Positions 38,700 through 53,194 are shown, counted from the first letter of the stretch. The stretch: 64,000 nucleotides of DNA from Saprospiraceae bacterium (GCA_016715405.1 JADKAE010000004.1:186001-250000); one strand, 5' to 3'. Notes: generated by a model from the sequence alone, not told the origin. Numbers and translations: made by a program.

Positions 38700-39148
38700 G
38701 GTATTTCGATTTATAAGTTAGTCTGTAAATAGGGGGTGAATTGACAATACATTATATGGCTTATAACGCCAAGTTTCAATTTCGATACAAAGTTACGCCG
38801 ATGATTTTTATCAATCAAGTATTTGTCAAAATATTATTCTAAAATCAATAAAAAAATAATATTGTTTTAAAATAATATTTTGTTAATATTAAAATCATTC
38901 AATTTTTTTTTACGAGATGCGTTGAAAAAAAAATTTGCTTTCGATGGCGTAACCCTATCCGGAAGAATAAACTTTTTTTCATCAGGATAAGAACAGCACT
39001 ATTAACGAAGCATCCCTTCCGGTTCTTATGAGCCCAAAAGCGCTTTGACCGACAAAACCGCACTTTGGTCTGAAAAAAAGACTTCTATCCCGACACACTT
39101 CAACTTCTTTGCCACTCCAAGCATTACATAGCGATAAGAAAACTCATT
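38700..39148. other. AT-rich intergenic region
   Basis: 449 bases between divergent genes. The part around 38800-38970 is very AT-rich with repeated AATAATATT words. No ORF, RNA gene or clear promoter recognised; I do not see DnaA-box clusters. Confidence 0.5.
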
Positions 39149-40381
39149 ATGAAGCGTTATTTGCCGCTGGTTGCACTGATTATTTTTCTCGATGTATACG
39201 CTTTTCAGGCGGTACCCCTGCTCACCGCCTCGTGGAGCGATTCCTGGCGCTTGGTACTAAACCTCGTTTATTGGTCAATTCCCGTGTTTTCGCTGGCATT
39301 TCTCGTTAGCTCAGCTACTACGGGTTTGGCAGGCTGGAACCAGAATGTAGTGTCTATCGTCCGCAGCCTCCTGATCATTATTTATGCGTCCAAGCTACTG
39401 CTGGCCGGCGCCCTGCTTATCGACGATTTCAGGCGTTTGCTGCTGAGTGTATACGACGGACTGGGCGGCGAGGTAGCCGCCGGGGATTATTCCCGCTCGA
39501 CCCTGCTGGCCCAAGTGGGGCTCACCCTGGCCTCTATTCCTCTGATTTCGCTTACCTACGGCATGCTGCGCAACCGCTACCGCTATCGCCTGCACCGCCA
39601 CAAGGTGCCGGTGAGCGACCTGCCGGCAGCGCTCGAGGGACTGCGCATTGTACAGATATCCGACATTCATACCGGCTCCTTTCCAGCAAGCGAACCCGTG
39701 CGCGAAGCAGTGGCATTGATCAACCGGGAAAAACCCGACCTGGTATTTTTCACCGGCGACCTGGTCAACTACGCCGCTCAGGAAGCAGAGCCTTTTGTGG
39801 ATGTTTTTGATAAAATACAAGCACGACACGGCGTTTATTCCGTGCTGGGCAACCACGACTACGGCGATTACCTCCAATGGCCCAATGCCGACGCCAAGCG
39901 GCAAAATATGGCCCAACTACTGGCTATTCACCGCCGGCTCGGCTGGAATCTGCTGCTCAACGAACACCGCCTGCTGGATATCAACGGCGAACAGGTGGCC
40001 GTTATCGGCGTGGAAAACTACTCGGCACACCCCCGGTTTCCTAAATACGGCCGGCTGCCCGAAGCTTACGAAGGCTCCCAGCAAGCGCCGCTAAAGCTAC
40101 TGCTCTCGCACGACCCCTCGCATTGGGAAGAACAGGTGGTGCCCCATTTCCCCGATATCAACGTCACCTTCTCAGGGCACACCCACGGCATGCAATTTGG
40201 CTTTGAAATTCGCGGCTGGTTCAAATGGAGCCCTATTCAATATGTGTACCGCCAGTGGGCGGGTTTGTACAACCAGGGCAAACAGTTTTTGTATGTCAAC
40301 AGGGGCCTGGGCTTTCTGGGATACCCCGGCCGCGTAGGCATCCTCCCCGAAATCACCGTGATGACGCTGCATCGACAATAG
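39149..40381 (+). CDS. Membrane metallophosphoesterase
   Basis: Four N-terminal membrane helices (about 1-160) followed by a calcineurin-like domain with metal motifs QISDIHTGS, FTGDLVN, VLGNHDYGDY, LSHDPSHW and FSGHTHGMQFG. Resembles the YkuE-type membrane phosphoesterases; likely acts on a lipid or nucleotide phosphate. 410 residues, intact. Confidence 0.92.
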   Translation: MKRYLPLVALIIFLDVYAFQAVPLLTASWSDSWRLVLNLVYWSIPVFSLAFLVSSATTGLAGWNQNVVSIVRSLLIIIYASKLLLAGALLIDDFRRLLLSVYDGLGGEVAAGDYSRSTLLAQVGLTLASIPLISLTYGMLRNRYRYRLHRHKVPVSDLPAALEGLRIVQISDIHTGSFPASEPVREAVALINREKPDLVFFTGDLVNYAAQEAEPFVDVFDKIQARHGVYSVLGNHDYGDYLQWPNADAKRQNMAQLLAIHRRLGWNLLLNEHRLLDINGEQVAVIGVENYSAHPRFPKYGRLPEAYEGSQQAPLKLLLSHDPSHWEEQVVPHFPDINVTFSGHTHGMQFGFEIRGWFKWSPIQYVYRQWAGLYNQGKQFLYVNRGLGFLGYPGRVGILPEITVMTLHRQ

Positions 40382-40385
40382 TCGT

Positions 40386-40393
40386 TATCTTTG
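40386..40393 (+). promoter_or_regulatory. -7 box of the cyclase-family gene
   Basis: TATCTTTG, 11 bases before the ATG at 40405, between two head-to-tail genes. Short leader expected. Confidence 0.4.
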
Positions 40394-40404
40394 TCCCAAA
40401 AACT

Positions 40405-41178
40405 ATGCACCTCGACCTCATCGTGCAGGGACGCCCCTATCGCTGTGATCTGAGCCGTCCGCTGGATATTTCGATCCCCCTCCAGCCGGGACTCGATACC
40501 GTCAACTGCTTTTATGCGCCTCCGATGGAAGCCTGGCCCGTGGTGGCGGGTAGTTTTATCGGCGCTACCGCACAAGGAGGCCCCGTCAATTTTTTTAATA
40601 TAAAAATAAACCCCCACGGCAATGGCACGCATACCGAATGCGTGGGGCATATAGCCCTCGAAACCTATACGATCAACCAATGCCTGCGCCAATTTCACTT
40701 CCCTGCGCGCCTCGTCACCGTATTCCCCCAGCGCCTCGACAACGGCGATCGCGTGATTTTGCGCAGCCAACTCGAAGAAGCCCTGCCCGACACCACGGAT
40801 ATTAAAGCGCTGGTACTGCGCACTATGCCCAACGACGACCTCAAGCTGCGCACCAATTATTCGGGCGCCAACCCGCCCTACCTCCACCACGACGCCGCCA
40901 CCTGGATGGCCGACAACGGCATCGACCACCTGCTCATCGATCTGCCCAGCGTGGACCGCGAAGAAGACGGCGGCCAACTGCTCGCCCATAAAGCGTTTTG
41001 GCAATACCCCCAACATACCCGCTCAAATTGTACAATTTCTGAGCTGATTTATGTGAACAATTCTATTCCTGATGGTTTATATTTGCTAAACCTCCAAATT
41101 GCCAGCTTTGAACTCGATGTGAGCCCCAGTAAGCCGGTACTTTATAATGTGCTGATGATGAATTTGCTGATGTGCTGA
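40405..41178 (+). CDS. Cyclase family protein (kynurenine formamidase-like)
   Basis: A 257-residue metal-dependent hydrolase of the KynB/cyclase family: DLSRPLDISIPL, metal motif HGNGTHTECVGH (HxxxHxD/E type), and DLPSVDREEDGG. Likely opens or closes an amide or ester in a metabolite. The last dozen codons (NVLMMNLLMC) and the stop are encoded by the GATGTGCTGATG repeat, so the natural C-terminus may have been replaced. Confidence 0.85.
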   Translation: MHLDLIVQGRPYRCDLSRPLDISIPLQPGLDTVNCFYAPPMEAWPVVAGSFIGATAQGGPVNFFNIKINPHGNGTHTECVGHIALETYTINQCLRQFHFPARLVTVFPQRLDNGDRVILRSQLEEALPDTTDIKALVLRTMPNDDLKLRTNYSGANPPYLHHDAATWMADNGIDHLLIDLPSVDREEDGGQLLAHKAFWQYPQHTRSNCTISELIYVNNSIPDGLYLLNLQIASFELDVSPSKPVLYNVLMMNLLMC

Positions 41179-41257
41179 TGGGTTAATGTGCTGATTTTGA
41201 GTTTATTAAAATTAATTAATTATCAGCAAATTAGCACATCAGCACATCAGCACATCA
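41152..41257. repeat. GATGTGCTGATG palindromic repeat, second copy
   Basis: TGCTGATGTGCTGATGGG words on the left, an AT-rich loop, and CAGCACATCAGCACATCAGC words on the right. As at 32401-32521, it overlaps the stop of an adjacent gene. Confidence 0.8.
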
Positions 41258-41262
41258 AAAGC

Positions 41263-41925
41263 ATGTGGGTTTCTTCAACATATCATTCTCGAATCTACCG
41301 GGATTTCAAGGCCATCGACGCCAATGCCTACCGGGATGTCATCCGCTTCTACGAGGAGCGGGAGGAGGCCATTTTGCGCCTTGAAATTGAGGAAGGTTTT
41401 GAAATGATGGTGGCGTATACCCATGCCTTGTTTGAACTGGGCGACTACCGCAAATACCTGCTGATGGTAGACCCGGTGATAGAAACTTCGGTGCAGCACA
41501 ATATTCGGGAATTTGGGGGGCACGACATTTTCAGGCTCCTGCTCTTTCGGAAGGCGGCGGCCTTGTTTCATGAACAGGCGTTTGAAAAAGCCGATTATAT
41601 CCTGCGGGAGCTCATTCGCATAGATCCTTATGATGGCGACGCTACTGTTTTTTTAATAAAATGCCGGCGCAGGAGTTATACCCGGCTCATCAACTATACC
41701 AAAGCCGTAAGTGTGTTTCTTATTCTAACGGCTTCGCTTGTAACCGGCGTAGAAGTATTAGCCATCCGACCTTTCTTTTCCATGTACACCCCTATTTTTG
41801 AAACGCTCCGTTACGCGTTATTCGCCGGCGGGGTTGTCGTATTAGCCGGCGGCGATTTGGCACACAGGCTATTGGCCAACTACCAGGTCGGGCAGTTTGT
41901 CCAGGAAGTAAAAAGCAATAAATAA
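41263..41925 (+). CDS. Hypothetical membrane protein with TPR-like region
   Basis: Start at MWVSSTYHS (41263), directly after the repeat; the longer ORF would translate the repeat. About 220 residues: helical TPR-like N-terminal half (YTHALFELGDYRKYLLMVD, KAAALFHEQAFEKADYIL) and two C-terminal membrane helices (VSVFLILTASLVTGVEVL, YALFAGGVVVLAGG). No family recognised. Confidence 0.7.
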   Translation: MWVSSTYHSRIYRDFKAIDANAYRDVIRFYEEREEAILRLEIEEGFEMMVAYTHALFELGDYRKYLLMVDPVIETSVQHNIREFGGHDIFRLLLFRKAAALFHEQAFEKADYILRELIRIDPYDGDATVFLIKCRRRSYTRLINYTKAVSVFLILTASLVTGVEVLAIRPFFSMYTPIFETLRYALFAGGVVVLAGGDLAHRLLANYQVGQFVQEVKSNK

Positions 41926-42011
41926 CGCAGCGCGTCATAGCAGAATGGGGTAGCCGCCTTATATTTAGGTCGGAATAAAACATCTACTTGTTGACAAACC
42001 CAGCAAATGTC

Positions 42012-43397
42012 ATGAACCGCCGCAAATTTATACAACAAACCGCGCTGGCCGCCGGCGCCGTGGTCACCGCCACCCATACCGGGCAAACCGCCCAGGAAAT
42101 CAGCGCCGCCGCTACCCTCCAGCAATCACCCAAAACAAAATTGGGAATCGGTTTTATCGGCGTAGGCCTGCGCGGCCAAAGCCACGTAGAACTGGCCTTA
42201 TTGCGCAGCGCTTGCGCTGTCGTGGCCATCTGCGATATCGATGCAGGCATGATCGACGCTACCAAAAAAATGATAGCCGACAAAGGAAAACCCGAACCGC
42301 AGGTATATCTCAAAGGCGACCGCGGATACCTCGAACTGCTTCGCAATCCCAACGTCGACGCCGTCATCATAGCCACGCCCTGGGAATGGCATACCGAAAT
42401 GGCCGTGGCTGCCATGCGCGCGGGCAAATACACCGGCGTAGAAGTCTGTGGCGCTTTTTCCGTCGACGAGTGCTGGCAAATGGTCAACACCCACGAAGAA
42501 ACCGGCGTGCACTTGTTCTTCCTCGAAAACGTATGTTATCGCCGCGACGTGATGGCCGTCCTGAATATGGTGCGCCAGGGGCTCTTCGGCGAAATGATGC
42601 ACCTCGAGTGCGGCTACCAGCACGACCTGCGCGGCGTGAAGTTCAACGACGGCGCGACGCCCTACGACAGCGGCGTGGAGTTTGGCGAGAAAGGTTACAG
42701 CGAAGCCAAATGGCGCACCTGGCATTCCATTCACCGCAATGGCGACCTGTACCCCACCCACGGCATCGGCCCAGTAGCCCAGTATATCGATATCAACCGC
42801 GGTAATCGTCTGCTGTACATCACCTCCATGGCCACCAAAGCCCGCGGCTTGCACGAATACGTGGTATCGCACCCCAAAGGCGGCGCCCAGCACCCCAACG
42901 CCAAAGCGGAGTTCAAATTGGGCGACATCGTCACCTCCATGATTAAAGCTGCCAATGGAGAGACCATTACTTTGTTTCACGACACCAACTTACCCAGGCC
43001 GTATTCGCTGGGATTTCGCGTGCAAGGCACCAAAGGCCTGTGGATGGACGTCAACAAATCGATACACATAGAAGGCAAAAGCTCTGCCCACCGCTGGGAA
43101 ACCGCCGATACCTACCTCAAGCAATACGACCACCCCTTGTGGAAGCGCTGGGAGCAAAGCGCCGAAGGCGCCGGCCACGGCGGCATGGACTTCTTCCTGC
43201 TCAACGCCTTTGTAGAATGCGCCAAAAACAACGAAGCTCCCCCCTTCGACGCCTACGACGCCGCTACCTGGATGGCAATTACGCCACTTTCAGAGCAGTC
43301 GATAGCACAGGGCGGTCAGCCCCAGCATTTTCCCGACTTTACGCGGGGGCGCTGGATGCACAGGAAGAATACGTTTGCGCTTGGGGACGAATATTAA
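42012..43397 (+). CDS. Gfo/Idh/MocA family oxidoreductase, GH109-like
   Basis: 461 residues with a twin-arginine signal (NRRKFIQQTALAAGAVV), a Rossmann fold (GIGFIGVGLRGQSHVE), and the GH109 pattern PWEWHTEMAVAAMRAGKY, VEVCGAFSVDECW, RNGDLYPTHGIGPVAQYI. GH109 enzymes are NAD-dependent alpha-N-acetylgalactosaminidases; the assignment to that activity is inference. Start at MNRRKF (42012). Marks the left edge of the GC drop. Confidence 0.88.
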   Translation: MNRRKFIQQTALAAGAVVTATHTGQTAQEISAAATLQQSPKTKLGIGFIGVGLRGQSHVELALLRSACAVVAICDIDAGMIDATKKMIADKGKPEPQVYLKGDRGYLELLRNPNVDAVIIATPWEWHTEMAVAAMRAGKYTGVEVCGAFSVDECWQMVNTHEETGVHLFFLENVCYRRDVMAVLNMVRQGLFGEMMHLECGYQHDLRGVKFNDGATPYDSGVEFGEKGYSEAKWRTWHSIHRNGDLYPTHGIGPVAQYIDINRGNRLLYITSMATKARGLHEYVVSHPKGGAQHPNAKAEFKLGDIVTSMIKAANGETITLFHDTNLPRPYSLGFRVQGTKGLWMDVNKSIHIEGKSSAHRWETADTYLKQYDHPLWKRWEQSAEGAGHGGMDFFLLNAFVECAKNNEAPPFDAYDAATWMAITPLSEQSIAQGGQPQHFPDFTRGRWMHRKNTFALGDEY

Positions 43398-43415
43398 GAG
43401 CGTGTCTTTTTTATT

Positions 43416-44072
43416 TCAGCTTACTATTTTAATATTAAATGCTCCGTTATTGGTAGCGCCATAAATACTCAACCAAAGTGGCAAATACATTTCAGTTCCT
43501 CTCGATTTGGTAATATCGCCAAGGTCAAGAATATTTTTATCCAGCCAACCAAATGATTTCAGAATTTCTTTTACTTTTTCTTTAGCATCTGTATCGTTGC
43601 CGCTTACAAAAGTGCTATGGTCGCCTCCATTTAACATCATTGGATTTACCATTAATCCGCACCACATGGTGTTGAGTGCTTTTACAACTTTGGCTTGTGG
43701 AAATGTTTTTTGAATTTCTTCGCCAAGCGAATTGGTGTTTACAATCGAGAGTGATGGCGGCATTCCTTTCGAAAAGTCAAGCGGATTGGCAATGTCCACA
43801 ATTATTTTTCCGTTGAGGTTCTTCTCGCCTGCCATTTCCAAGGCTTCGATTGAACCCATGCCGGCTGTGCAATTAAAAATAATTTCTCCAAATGCGGAGG
43901 CTTCCGCAAATGTTCCTGCACTGGCTTTGCCAGGGTGTTTGGCAACAAAAGCTTTTGCCTTTTCGTTGTCTGCTGTTCTGGAGCCCATCATTACGGTGTG
44001 TCCCACTTCAATTAATTTTGAACCGATGGTGTCTCCGACATTGCCGGTTCCCAATACTGCAATTTTGCTCAT
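43416..44072 (-). CDS. NADPH-dependent F420 reductase-like oxidoreductase
   Basis: A 218-residue single-domain Rossmann protein: VLGTGNVGDTIGSKLIEVGH, VMMGSRTADNEKA, VKALNTMWCGLMVNPMM. Belongs to the F420:NADP-oxidoreductase/coenzyme-F420-like family that acts on various substrates. Lower GC than the gene before it. An AraC-type regulator is encoded just upstream on the same strand. Confidence 0.85.
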   Translation of the reverse strand: MSKIAVLGTGNVGDTIGSKLIEVGHTVMMGSRTADNEKAKAFVAKHPGKASAGTFAEASAFGEIIFNCTAGMGSIEALEMAGEKNLNGKIIVDIANPLDFSKGMPPSLSIVNTNSLGEEIQKTFPQAKVVKALNTMWCGLMVNPMMLNGGDHSTFVSGNDTDAKEKVKEILKSFGWLDKNILDLGDITKSRGTEMYLPLWLSIYGATNNGAFNIKIVS

Positions 44073-44188
44073 GTTTTTTTTGTTTAAATTTTACGATACA
44101 AAGATGAGCAGAACCATTCAACTTGGAATGGTCAATAACTTGGTTGTAATGGTAAATAATAACTGCTGTGCAATTTCCTTTGGGTGTT

Positions 44189-45183
44189 TCATTTTTTTAA
44201 TTTCCTGAATTCTAGCGGTGTCAGGTCAGTGTGCTTTTTAAAGAATTTTCCAAAGTTGGCTGGGTCTGAAAAATTTAATTGATAGGCTATTTCGGCAATG
44301 TCGAAATCGGTAAACTGGATTAATGATTTAGCTTCAGCTAGCAATCTGTCGTTGATAAAACTCAACGCATTTTTTCCAAAGGCAGATTTAACAGACTGAG
44401 AAAGATGATTAGGGGTTACATTTAACATAGCGGCATAATCCTCAATCGTTCTTTTTTCAATATAGAAATTGTTTACTAACTGGATGAATTTCTGAAATAA
44501 AATTTGTTGTGGTGTGGTAAATCCTTCTTCCCATTGCTTGAAAGCGTTGGTATATTCTTTCAACTGATACAGCAATGCAAGAAATTTTATAGTTGCTACT
44601 TTGTGTTGATTGTCATTTGTGTTTTCATAGGCCGAAAACACTTCTTCGAAGTGAGGAGAAAACTCTTGAAACTTCACCTCGTTAAGTTTGAAAAAATTTG
44701 TGTGCAGAATATTAAAGAATGGAAATTCCTTTTCAAAGTCAGGCTTAAAAAATGATAAGCATTCTTTTTTGAAGTAAATCAGATAAGGGGGGCGGCAGGG
44801 GGGACAGGAGGGGCAGGCGCCGGGCAGCAAAGGGGGGCGGAAACGGCGGGGCGGCACAGGGAAGTGTCACTGACACCGTTTGCCGAATTATCTCTGTAGA
44901 AACTGTAAAGCAGTCCGGGTGATTGAAAGACCAGAAACGAATTAAGTTTGGTAACATTCGTGTTGTCGTAAGTTATTTTGGTCTTTCCGGCATTTGATAC
45001 TAAGGCAATGAAATAAAAATCCTTGCGAAAAGGGGGTTTGTAATTATTGATTGAGCCTTCATTTTCCTTTAGTCTAAGGCAAAAGAAATGCGGATTTTTT
45101 GTTTCATAGGCTGATGGGATTGATTTTAAAAAATCATTGATTTCCTTGTAAAATGGTATGTTAGATTTTAACTCGGACATCAT
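44189..45183 (-). CDS. AraC family regulator, split by a GC-rich insertion
   Basis: N-terminal cupin-like sensor (44875-45183: NPHFFCLRLKENEGSINNY, VFQSPGLLYSFYRDN) and C-terminal AraC DNA-binding domain (DYAAMLNVTPNHLSQSVKS, ISEIAYQLNFSDP-like second helix pair IAEIAYQLNFSDPANFGKFF). The two parts should join around NSANG and YLIYFKKE, but about 89 bases of GC-rich low-complexity sequence lie between and break the frame. Without it the gene would be intact. Probable regulator of the adjacent reductase. Confidence 0.8.
44786..44874. other. GC-rich low-complexity insertion in the AraC gene
   Basis: About 89 bases of G-rich sequence (GGGGGGCGGCAGGGGGGAC) in an AT-rich gene, ending with the palindrome GTGTCACTGACAC. 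Same flavour as the 4.1-kb block at 46276-50369; probably artefactual. Confidence 0.7.
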
Positions 45184-45220
45184 TTAATTTTTCTGTTCAT
45201 ACCAGTGCTTTCCTGTTAGT

Positions 45221-45629
45221 TTACTTTGCTTTCATCTTGTTTCCCTTTGCATCGTGAGTTACTTCTGCGAGGCCGAGTTTTTTCCATTAAGGGAGTAAAG
45301 GGATACATACCAAAGCGTCCGCGAAGTCCTTTCTTTAGTCCATACCAACCATTCACCGGATTTTTTTCTGAACGTCCCCAAGCTTCCACCGTTCCTTCTT
45401 TAGCAGGCTTTTGTTCGTCTGCACTACCGAGTTCCATCCAGTCACCGTGCGTTTTTAGCATAGTATGAAGGTCGTTAAGACAGCGATAGTCATAAAGCAA
45501 AGTTGTTTTACCCACAACACATACAATTACTTCCTGTCCATCTTTTTCGTCTTTATACATTTCGTAGTCAGATGTTAAAGGCGGAGTTTTTAGTTTCCAT
45601 GGATTTTCTTTTGTTCCTTCCTGGGCCAT
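45221..45629 (-). CDS. Conserved hypothetical protein (C-terminal frameshift)
   Basis: About 136 residues: NPWKLKTPPLTSDYEMYKDE, VVGKTTLLYDYRCLNDLHTM, WGRSEKNPVNGWYGLKKGLR. A one-base indel in an A6 run near 45285 hides the natural end EKLGLAEVTHDAKGNKMKAK, stop at 45221. Resembles small DUF-type proteins of Bacteroidota; function unknown. Confidence 0.65.
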
Positions 45630-45686
45630 AGTTATGAGTTTTATGGGTGAGTTACAAAGTTAAATATTTTTCTTTACTCCACGTTC

Positions 45687-46275
45687 CTAGAAAGGATCAT
45701 TGAGTTTACTTACGCGGATGAGTTTTTTATTAACAAACTCCTGAATACCCAACTCCGAAAGTTCGCGGCCAAAACCCGAGCGCTTGGTTCCACCAAAAGG
45801 AAGATCGGCTTGTGTCCAGGTTGGGTGATTAATAAAGACCATTCCGGTATCAATCTGATCGGCCACTTTTTTACCGCGTTCGATGTCTTGAGTAAATACG
45901 GATGCGCCCAAACCAAAATCAGAATCATTAGCCAGATCAATGGCAGCCTGTTCGTCTTTCACCACATAAAAGGACGCCACAGGGCCGAACAATTCTTCAT
46001 GGTAAGCAGCGATGCCCGGCTTCAGATTGGTGAGTATGGTAGGTTCCATAAAAGCGCCTTCATGGTCTGCGCGTTTACCGCCCAATAAAACTTTTGCACC
46101 TTTATCAACGGAGCGTTTCACCTGGTCGGCGAGGAGAACGGCTGCTTCTTCACTACTCAAAGGGCCTAATTCCGTAGCGGGATCCATCGGATCGCCCACT
46201 TTCATTTTTGATAGCTTGTCCTTAAATTTTTTGATAAATGTATCGGCAATTGCTTCCACTGCGATGAAACGCTTA
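45687..46275 (-). CDS. Aldehyde (succinate-semialdehyde-type) dehydrogenase, C-terminal part
   Basis: C-terminal about 195 residues of an NAD(P)-dependent aldehyde dehydrogenase: KVGDPMDPATELGPLSSEE, GAFMEPTILTN, EELFGPVASFYVV, TGMVFINHPTWTQADLPFGG, RELSELGIQEFVN. Interrupted at its 5' side by the low-complexity block; the missing join is to GQCCLAS at 50371. See the N-terminal entry. Confidence 0.9.
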
Positions 46276-50369
<4,094 letters not shown>

Positions 50370-50370
50370 G

Positions 50371-51162
50371 AGGCTAAGCAACATTGGCCGTTGTTATTCA
50401 TTCTACCCACAACTGCCCACTCTACTGTTTTTTCCATATCTGCATCCTCCAGTATAATGAACACATCATTACCGCCCAGTTCCAGTACAACCTTTTTTAA
50501 ATGTTTTCCAGCTTCCATGGCAATACTTGCACCGGCTTCTTCACTGCCCGTTAGGGAAACCCCTTTTACGCGTTTATCAGAAACCAGGTCGGAAGCATGT
50601 TTGCCTGAGATGAACAGATTGGTGTACAATCCTTGTGGCGCTCCTGCTTCTTCGAAGAGCTCTTCAATAGCAGCCGCACATTGCGGAACGATAGAGGCAT
50701 GCTTCAGCAAAATAGTATTGCCCACCATAATATTAGGAGCTGCAAAGCGAGCTACCTGATAGTAGGGGAAATTCCAGGGCATCACGCCCAACAATACGCC
50801 AATGGGACAATTTCGTATGAGTGCCGTTCCATATTCCGGGTTGAGTACTTTATCGGCAAGAAAAGCTTCTCCATGATCGGCATAATAATCAATGATATCG
50901 GCACTCAGGTCAATTTCTCCTTCTGCCTGGGCGATGAGTTTACCCATTTCTAAGGTGATGGTTTTTGCGAGTGCTGATTTTTAACCCGCATGAGTGTAGC
51001 TACTTTATGTAGCAGATCAGCGCGTTGCTGATAACTGGTTTCTTTCCAATCAGTAAAAGCCAGATGCGCTTTCGCTACTTTGGCTTCCACTGTCTTCTTC
51101 GTCATTTCTTCAAACGACTTAACCGTCTTATTGGTATTTGGATTGATTGTTTGTATGGACAT
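50371..51162 (-). CDS. Aldehyde (succinate-semialdehyde-type) dehydrogenase, N-terminal part
   Basis: The N-terminal about 265 residues: MSIQTINPNTNKTVKSFEEM, GVLLGVMPWNFPYYQVARFA, SLTGSEEAGASIA, LELGGNDVFI with the catalytic-base Glu, and MNNNGQCC with the catalytic Cys. One frame change near 50965 (between MRVKNQ and LEMGKLIAQ). The 3' end joins the C-terminal part across the artefactual block; together they make a normal dehydrogenase of about 455 residues that oxidises a semialdehyde to the acid. Similar to GabD/Sad enzymes. Confidence 0.9.
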
Positions 51163-51329
51163 GTCGTAATAGTTTTAATTTCACGGCTTTGGAATGGCTA
51201 AAAAGGGTTTTCAGCCTGTCTGTATAAAGATAGAGATATCATAAATTAGATACGTTATACAATGATTTATGATAGTTGTATAATTCTCACATAAAAAATA
51301 TACCTCGCGCCGTTTAATTTAAAGTTCTG

Positions 51330-51884
51330 CTAAGGCTTTCCGGCAATGCTTGATTTTGATGTTGATCTGAAATCCAGCCAGAGAAAAACTGTCCAAACAA
51401 TGCCAAGTATTTGAACCCCTGAATAAGCGAGAGTATTTGACAAGTTTTCGTAAGCGTATGTTCCATTGATAACATTGTAGTAGATGAAGAAAAAGGGCAT
51501 ACAGGTTACAGCCGAAATAAATCGAACCCAATTTGGAAAGAACTTCCCAATACTAATTAACAATAGTGCGGGAAGTAAGGGTAGAATTATGGTAGCCATT
51601 TTCTCCTCGTTAATTGAATTGAATGCACTTGAAGCGAAAGAAACACCATAAGCAATACCCAAAAGAGAAAAACCTGAAGGAACAATATGTAATCCTTTTG
51701 TGCCGACATATCTGCTTGCAAGAACACTGGCCATAATTGCAGAGGAATCACCAATTTGCCAGCAGGTCATTTGCCAGAAGCTTTCTGGTGGAAACAATGC
51801 TCCAACAGTTCCCATCGTTAAATTCACGCAAAAGCCTATACTCATTAGGATTAGCTGTAACCGGATTTCTGGAGAGGTATTCAT
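51330..51884 (-). CDS. Hypothetical integral membrane protein
   Basis: 184 residues with about five hydrophobic helices (LILMSIGFCVNLTMGTVGAL, IILPLLPALLLISIGKFF, SAVTCMPFFFIYYNVING, YSGVQILGIVWTVFLWL). No recognisable motif. AT-rich island gene. Confidence 0.65.
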   Translation of the reverse strand: MNTSPEIRLQLILMSIGFCVNLTMGTVGALFPPESFWQMTCWQIGDSSAIMASVLASRYVGTKGLHIVPSGFSLLGIAYGVSFASSAFNSINEEKMATIILPLLPALLLISIGKFFPNWVRFISAVTCMPFFFIYYNVINGTYAYENLSNTLAYSGVQILGIVWTVFLWLDFRSTSKSSIAGKP

Positions 51885-52136
51885 TTTCTTTTGGATTTAG
51901 GAACGTGTCGTAAATAACTTACCTGTTTGGGCGGACTCTTTTTCCATCATGCTGCCCGCAATTGCTTTCAGTCGGCGCAATTGCCTTCGTCGGTCACTTA
52001 GCTTAGGCTAAGCTCCCTTCTCGCGCCTTGCCTGATGAAAAAATAGCCTCGCCGAATTCAGGTAACTTATTTACACCACATTCCATAGTTTAGTAAGAAC
52101 TTGTTTGGACTTCCGTCACTAAATTCCAAACAAGCT

Positions 52137-53093
52137 CTAATACCGACTTCCAATTGTTTCTGATGGCATAGACTTTTGAATAACAGCAAGATCAGATTCA
52201 GTTAATTCCACCTTAAATGCACCTAAATTCTCTTCGAGACGCTGAACTTTTCTAGTACCTGGAATAGATACGATTTCATCGTTTTGACTCAGCACCCAGG
52301 CAAGGGCAACTTGTGCTTTGGAGACTTTTTTGTCTTGTGCAATTTGATCAATAACCTCCACAAACTTTAAATTCTCTCTTATAGCTTCATCTGTAAAGCG
52401 AGGAAGCGTAAGACGCCAATCACTTGTTTCTAAATCTGCCCTACTTTTAATTGCTCCAGTTAAGAACCCACGGCCCAAAGGACTGTATGCCACAAAGGTG
52501 ATACCAAGTTCTTTACAAACATCAAACATCTCTTTTTCCGGTTCTCGACTCCATAAGGAATATTCGGATTGAAGGGCTGCAATAGGGTGAACAGCATGTG
52601 CTCTGCGAAGCGTTTCTGCATTCACTTCAGAAAGCCCTATGTGTTTTACCTTTCCTCGTTGAACCAAATCACTCATTGCGCCGACAATTTCTTCAATTTC
52701 CACTTTAGGATCTTGCCGATGCATGTAATACAAATCAATTGCCTCTACACCCAAATTTTGAAGACTTTGGTCGCAAGCTTGTCTAATGTATTCCGGCTTA
52801 CCGTTAAGTCCAAGAAATTCACCATTGGGTCCTCGCATCACAGCAAATTTGGTCGCTAAGATCACGTCATCCCAGCGGCCTTTAAATGCTTCTCCTAATA
52901 GTCGCTCATTCGCTCCCCAACCGTACATATCGGCTGTGTCGAAAAAATTGACGCCTAAGTCGATGGCTTTATGCAATGTATTTATGGATTCTTTTTCATC
53001 AAATGATCCATAAAACTCTGACATACCCATACAACCAAGGCCAATTCTATTAACTTTTAGGGTACTGTGCCCTAATATTGTTGTTTGCTTCAT
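52137..53093 (-). CDS. Aldo/keto reductase
   Basis: A 318-residue (alpha/beta)8 NADPH-dependent reductase. Catalytic tetrad: Asp and Tyr in FFDTADMYGWG, Lys in VILATKFAV, His in LYYMHRQDP; family marks RIGLGCMGMS, SEYSLWSREPE, AYSPLGRGFLTG. Intact. Divided by about 100 bases from an AraC regulator upstream on the same strand that probably controls it. Confidence 0.93.
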   Translation of the reverse strand: MKQTTILGHSTLKVNRIGLGCMGMSEFYGSFDEKESINTLHKAIDLGVNFFDTADMYGWGANERLLGEAFKGRWDDVILATKFAVMRGPNGEFLGLNGKPEYIRQACDQSLQNLGVEAIDLYYMHRQDPKVEIEEIVGAMSDLVQRGKVKHIGLSEVNAETLRRAHAVHPIAALQSEYSLWSREPEKEMFDVCKELGITFVAYSPLGRGFLTGAIKSRADLETSDWRLTLPRFTDEAIRENLKFVEVIDQIAQDKKVSKAQVALAWVLSQNDEIVSIPGTRKVQRLEENLGAFKVELTESDLAVIQKSMPSETIGSRY

Positions 53094-53194
53094 TGTACAC
53101 CTGTGTTTTAAAATTTCTGATGCAAAGATGAATGATTAAAGGAGATATGCTGTAACCCTTATCAAACGAGAAATGACCAATTTCAAAGATTAGT

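Noticed and set aside
38760..38970. AT-rich stretch as replication origin
   Set aside because: No DnaA-box cluster and no dnaA/dnaN-type neighbours.
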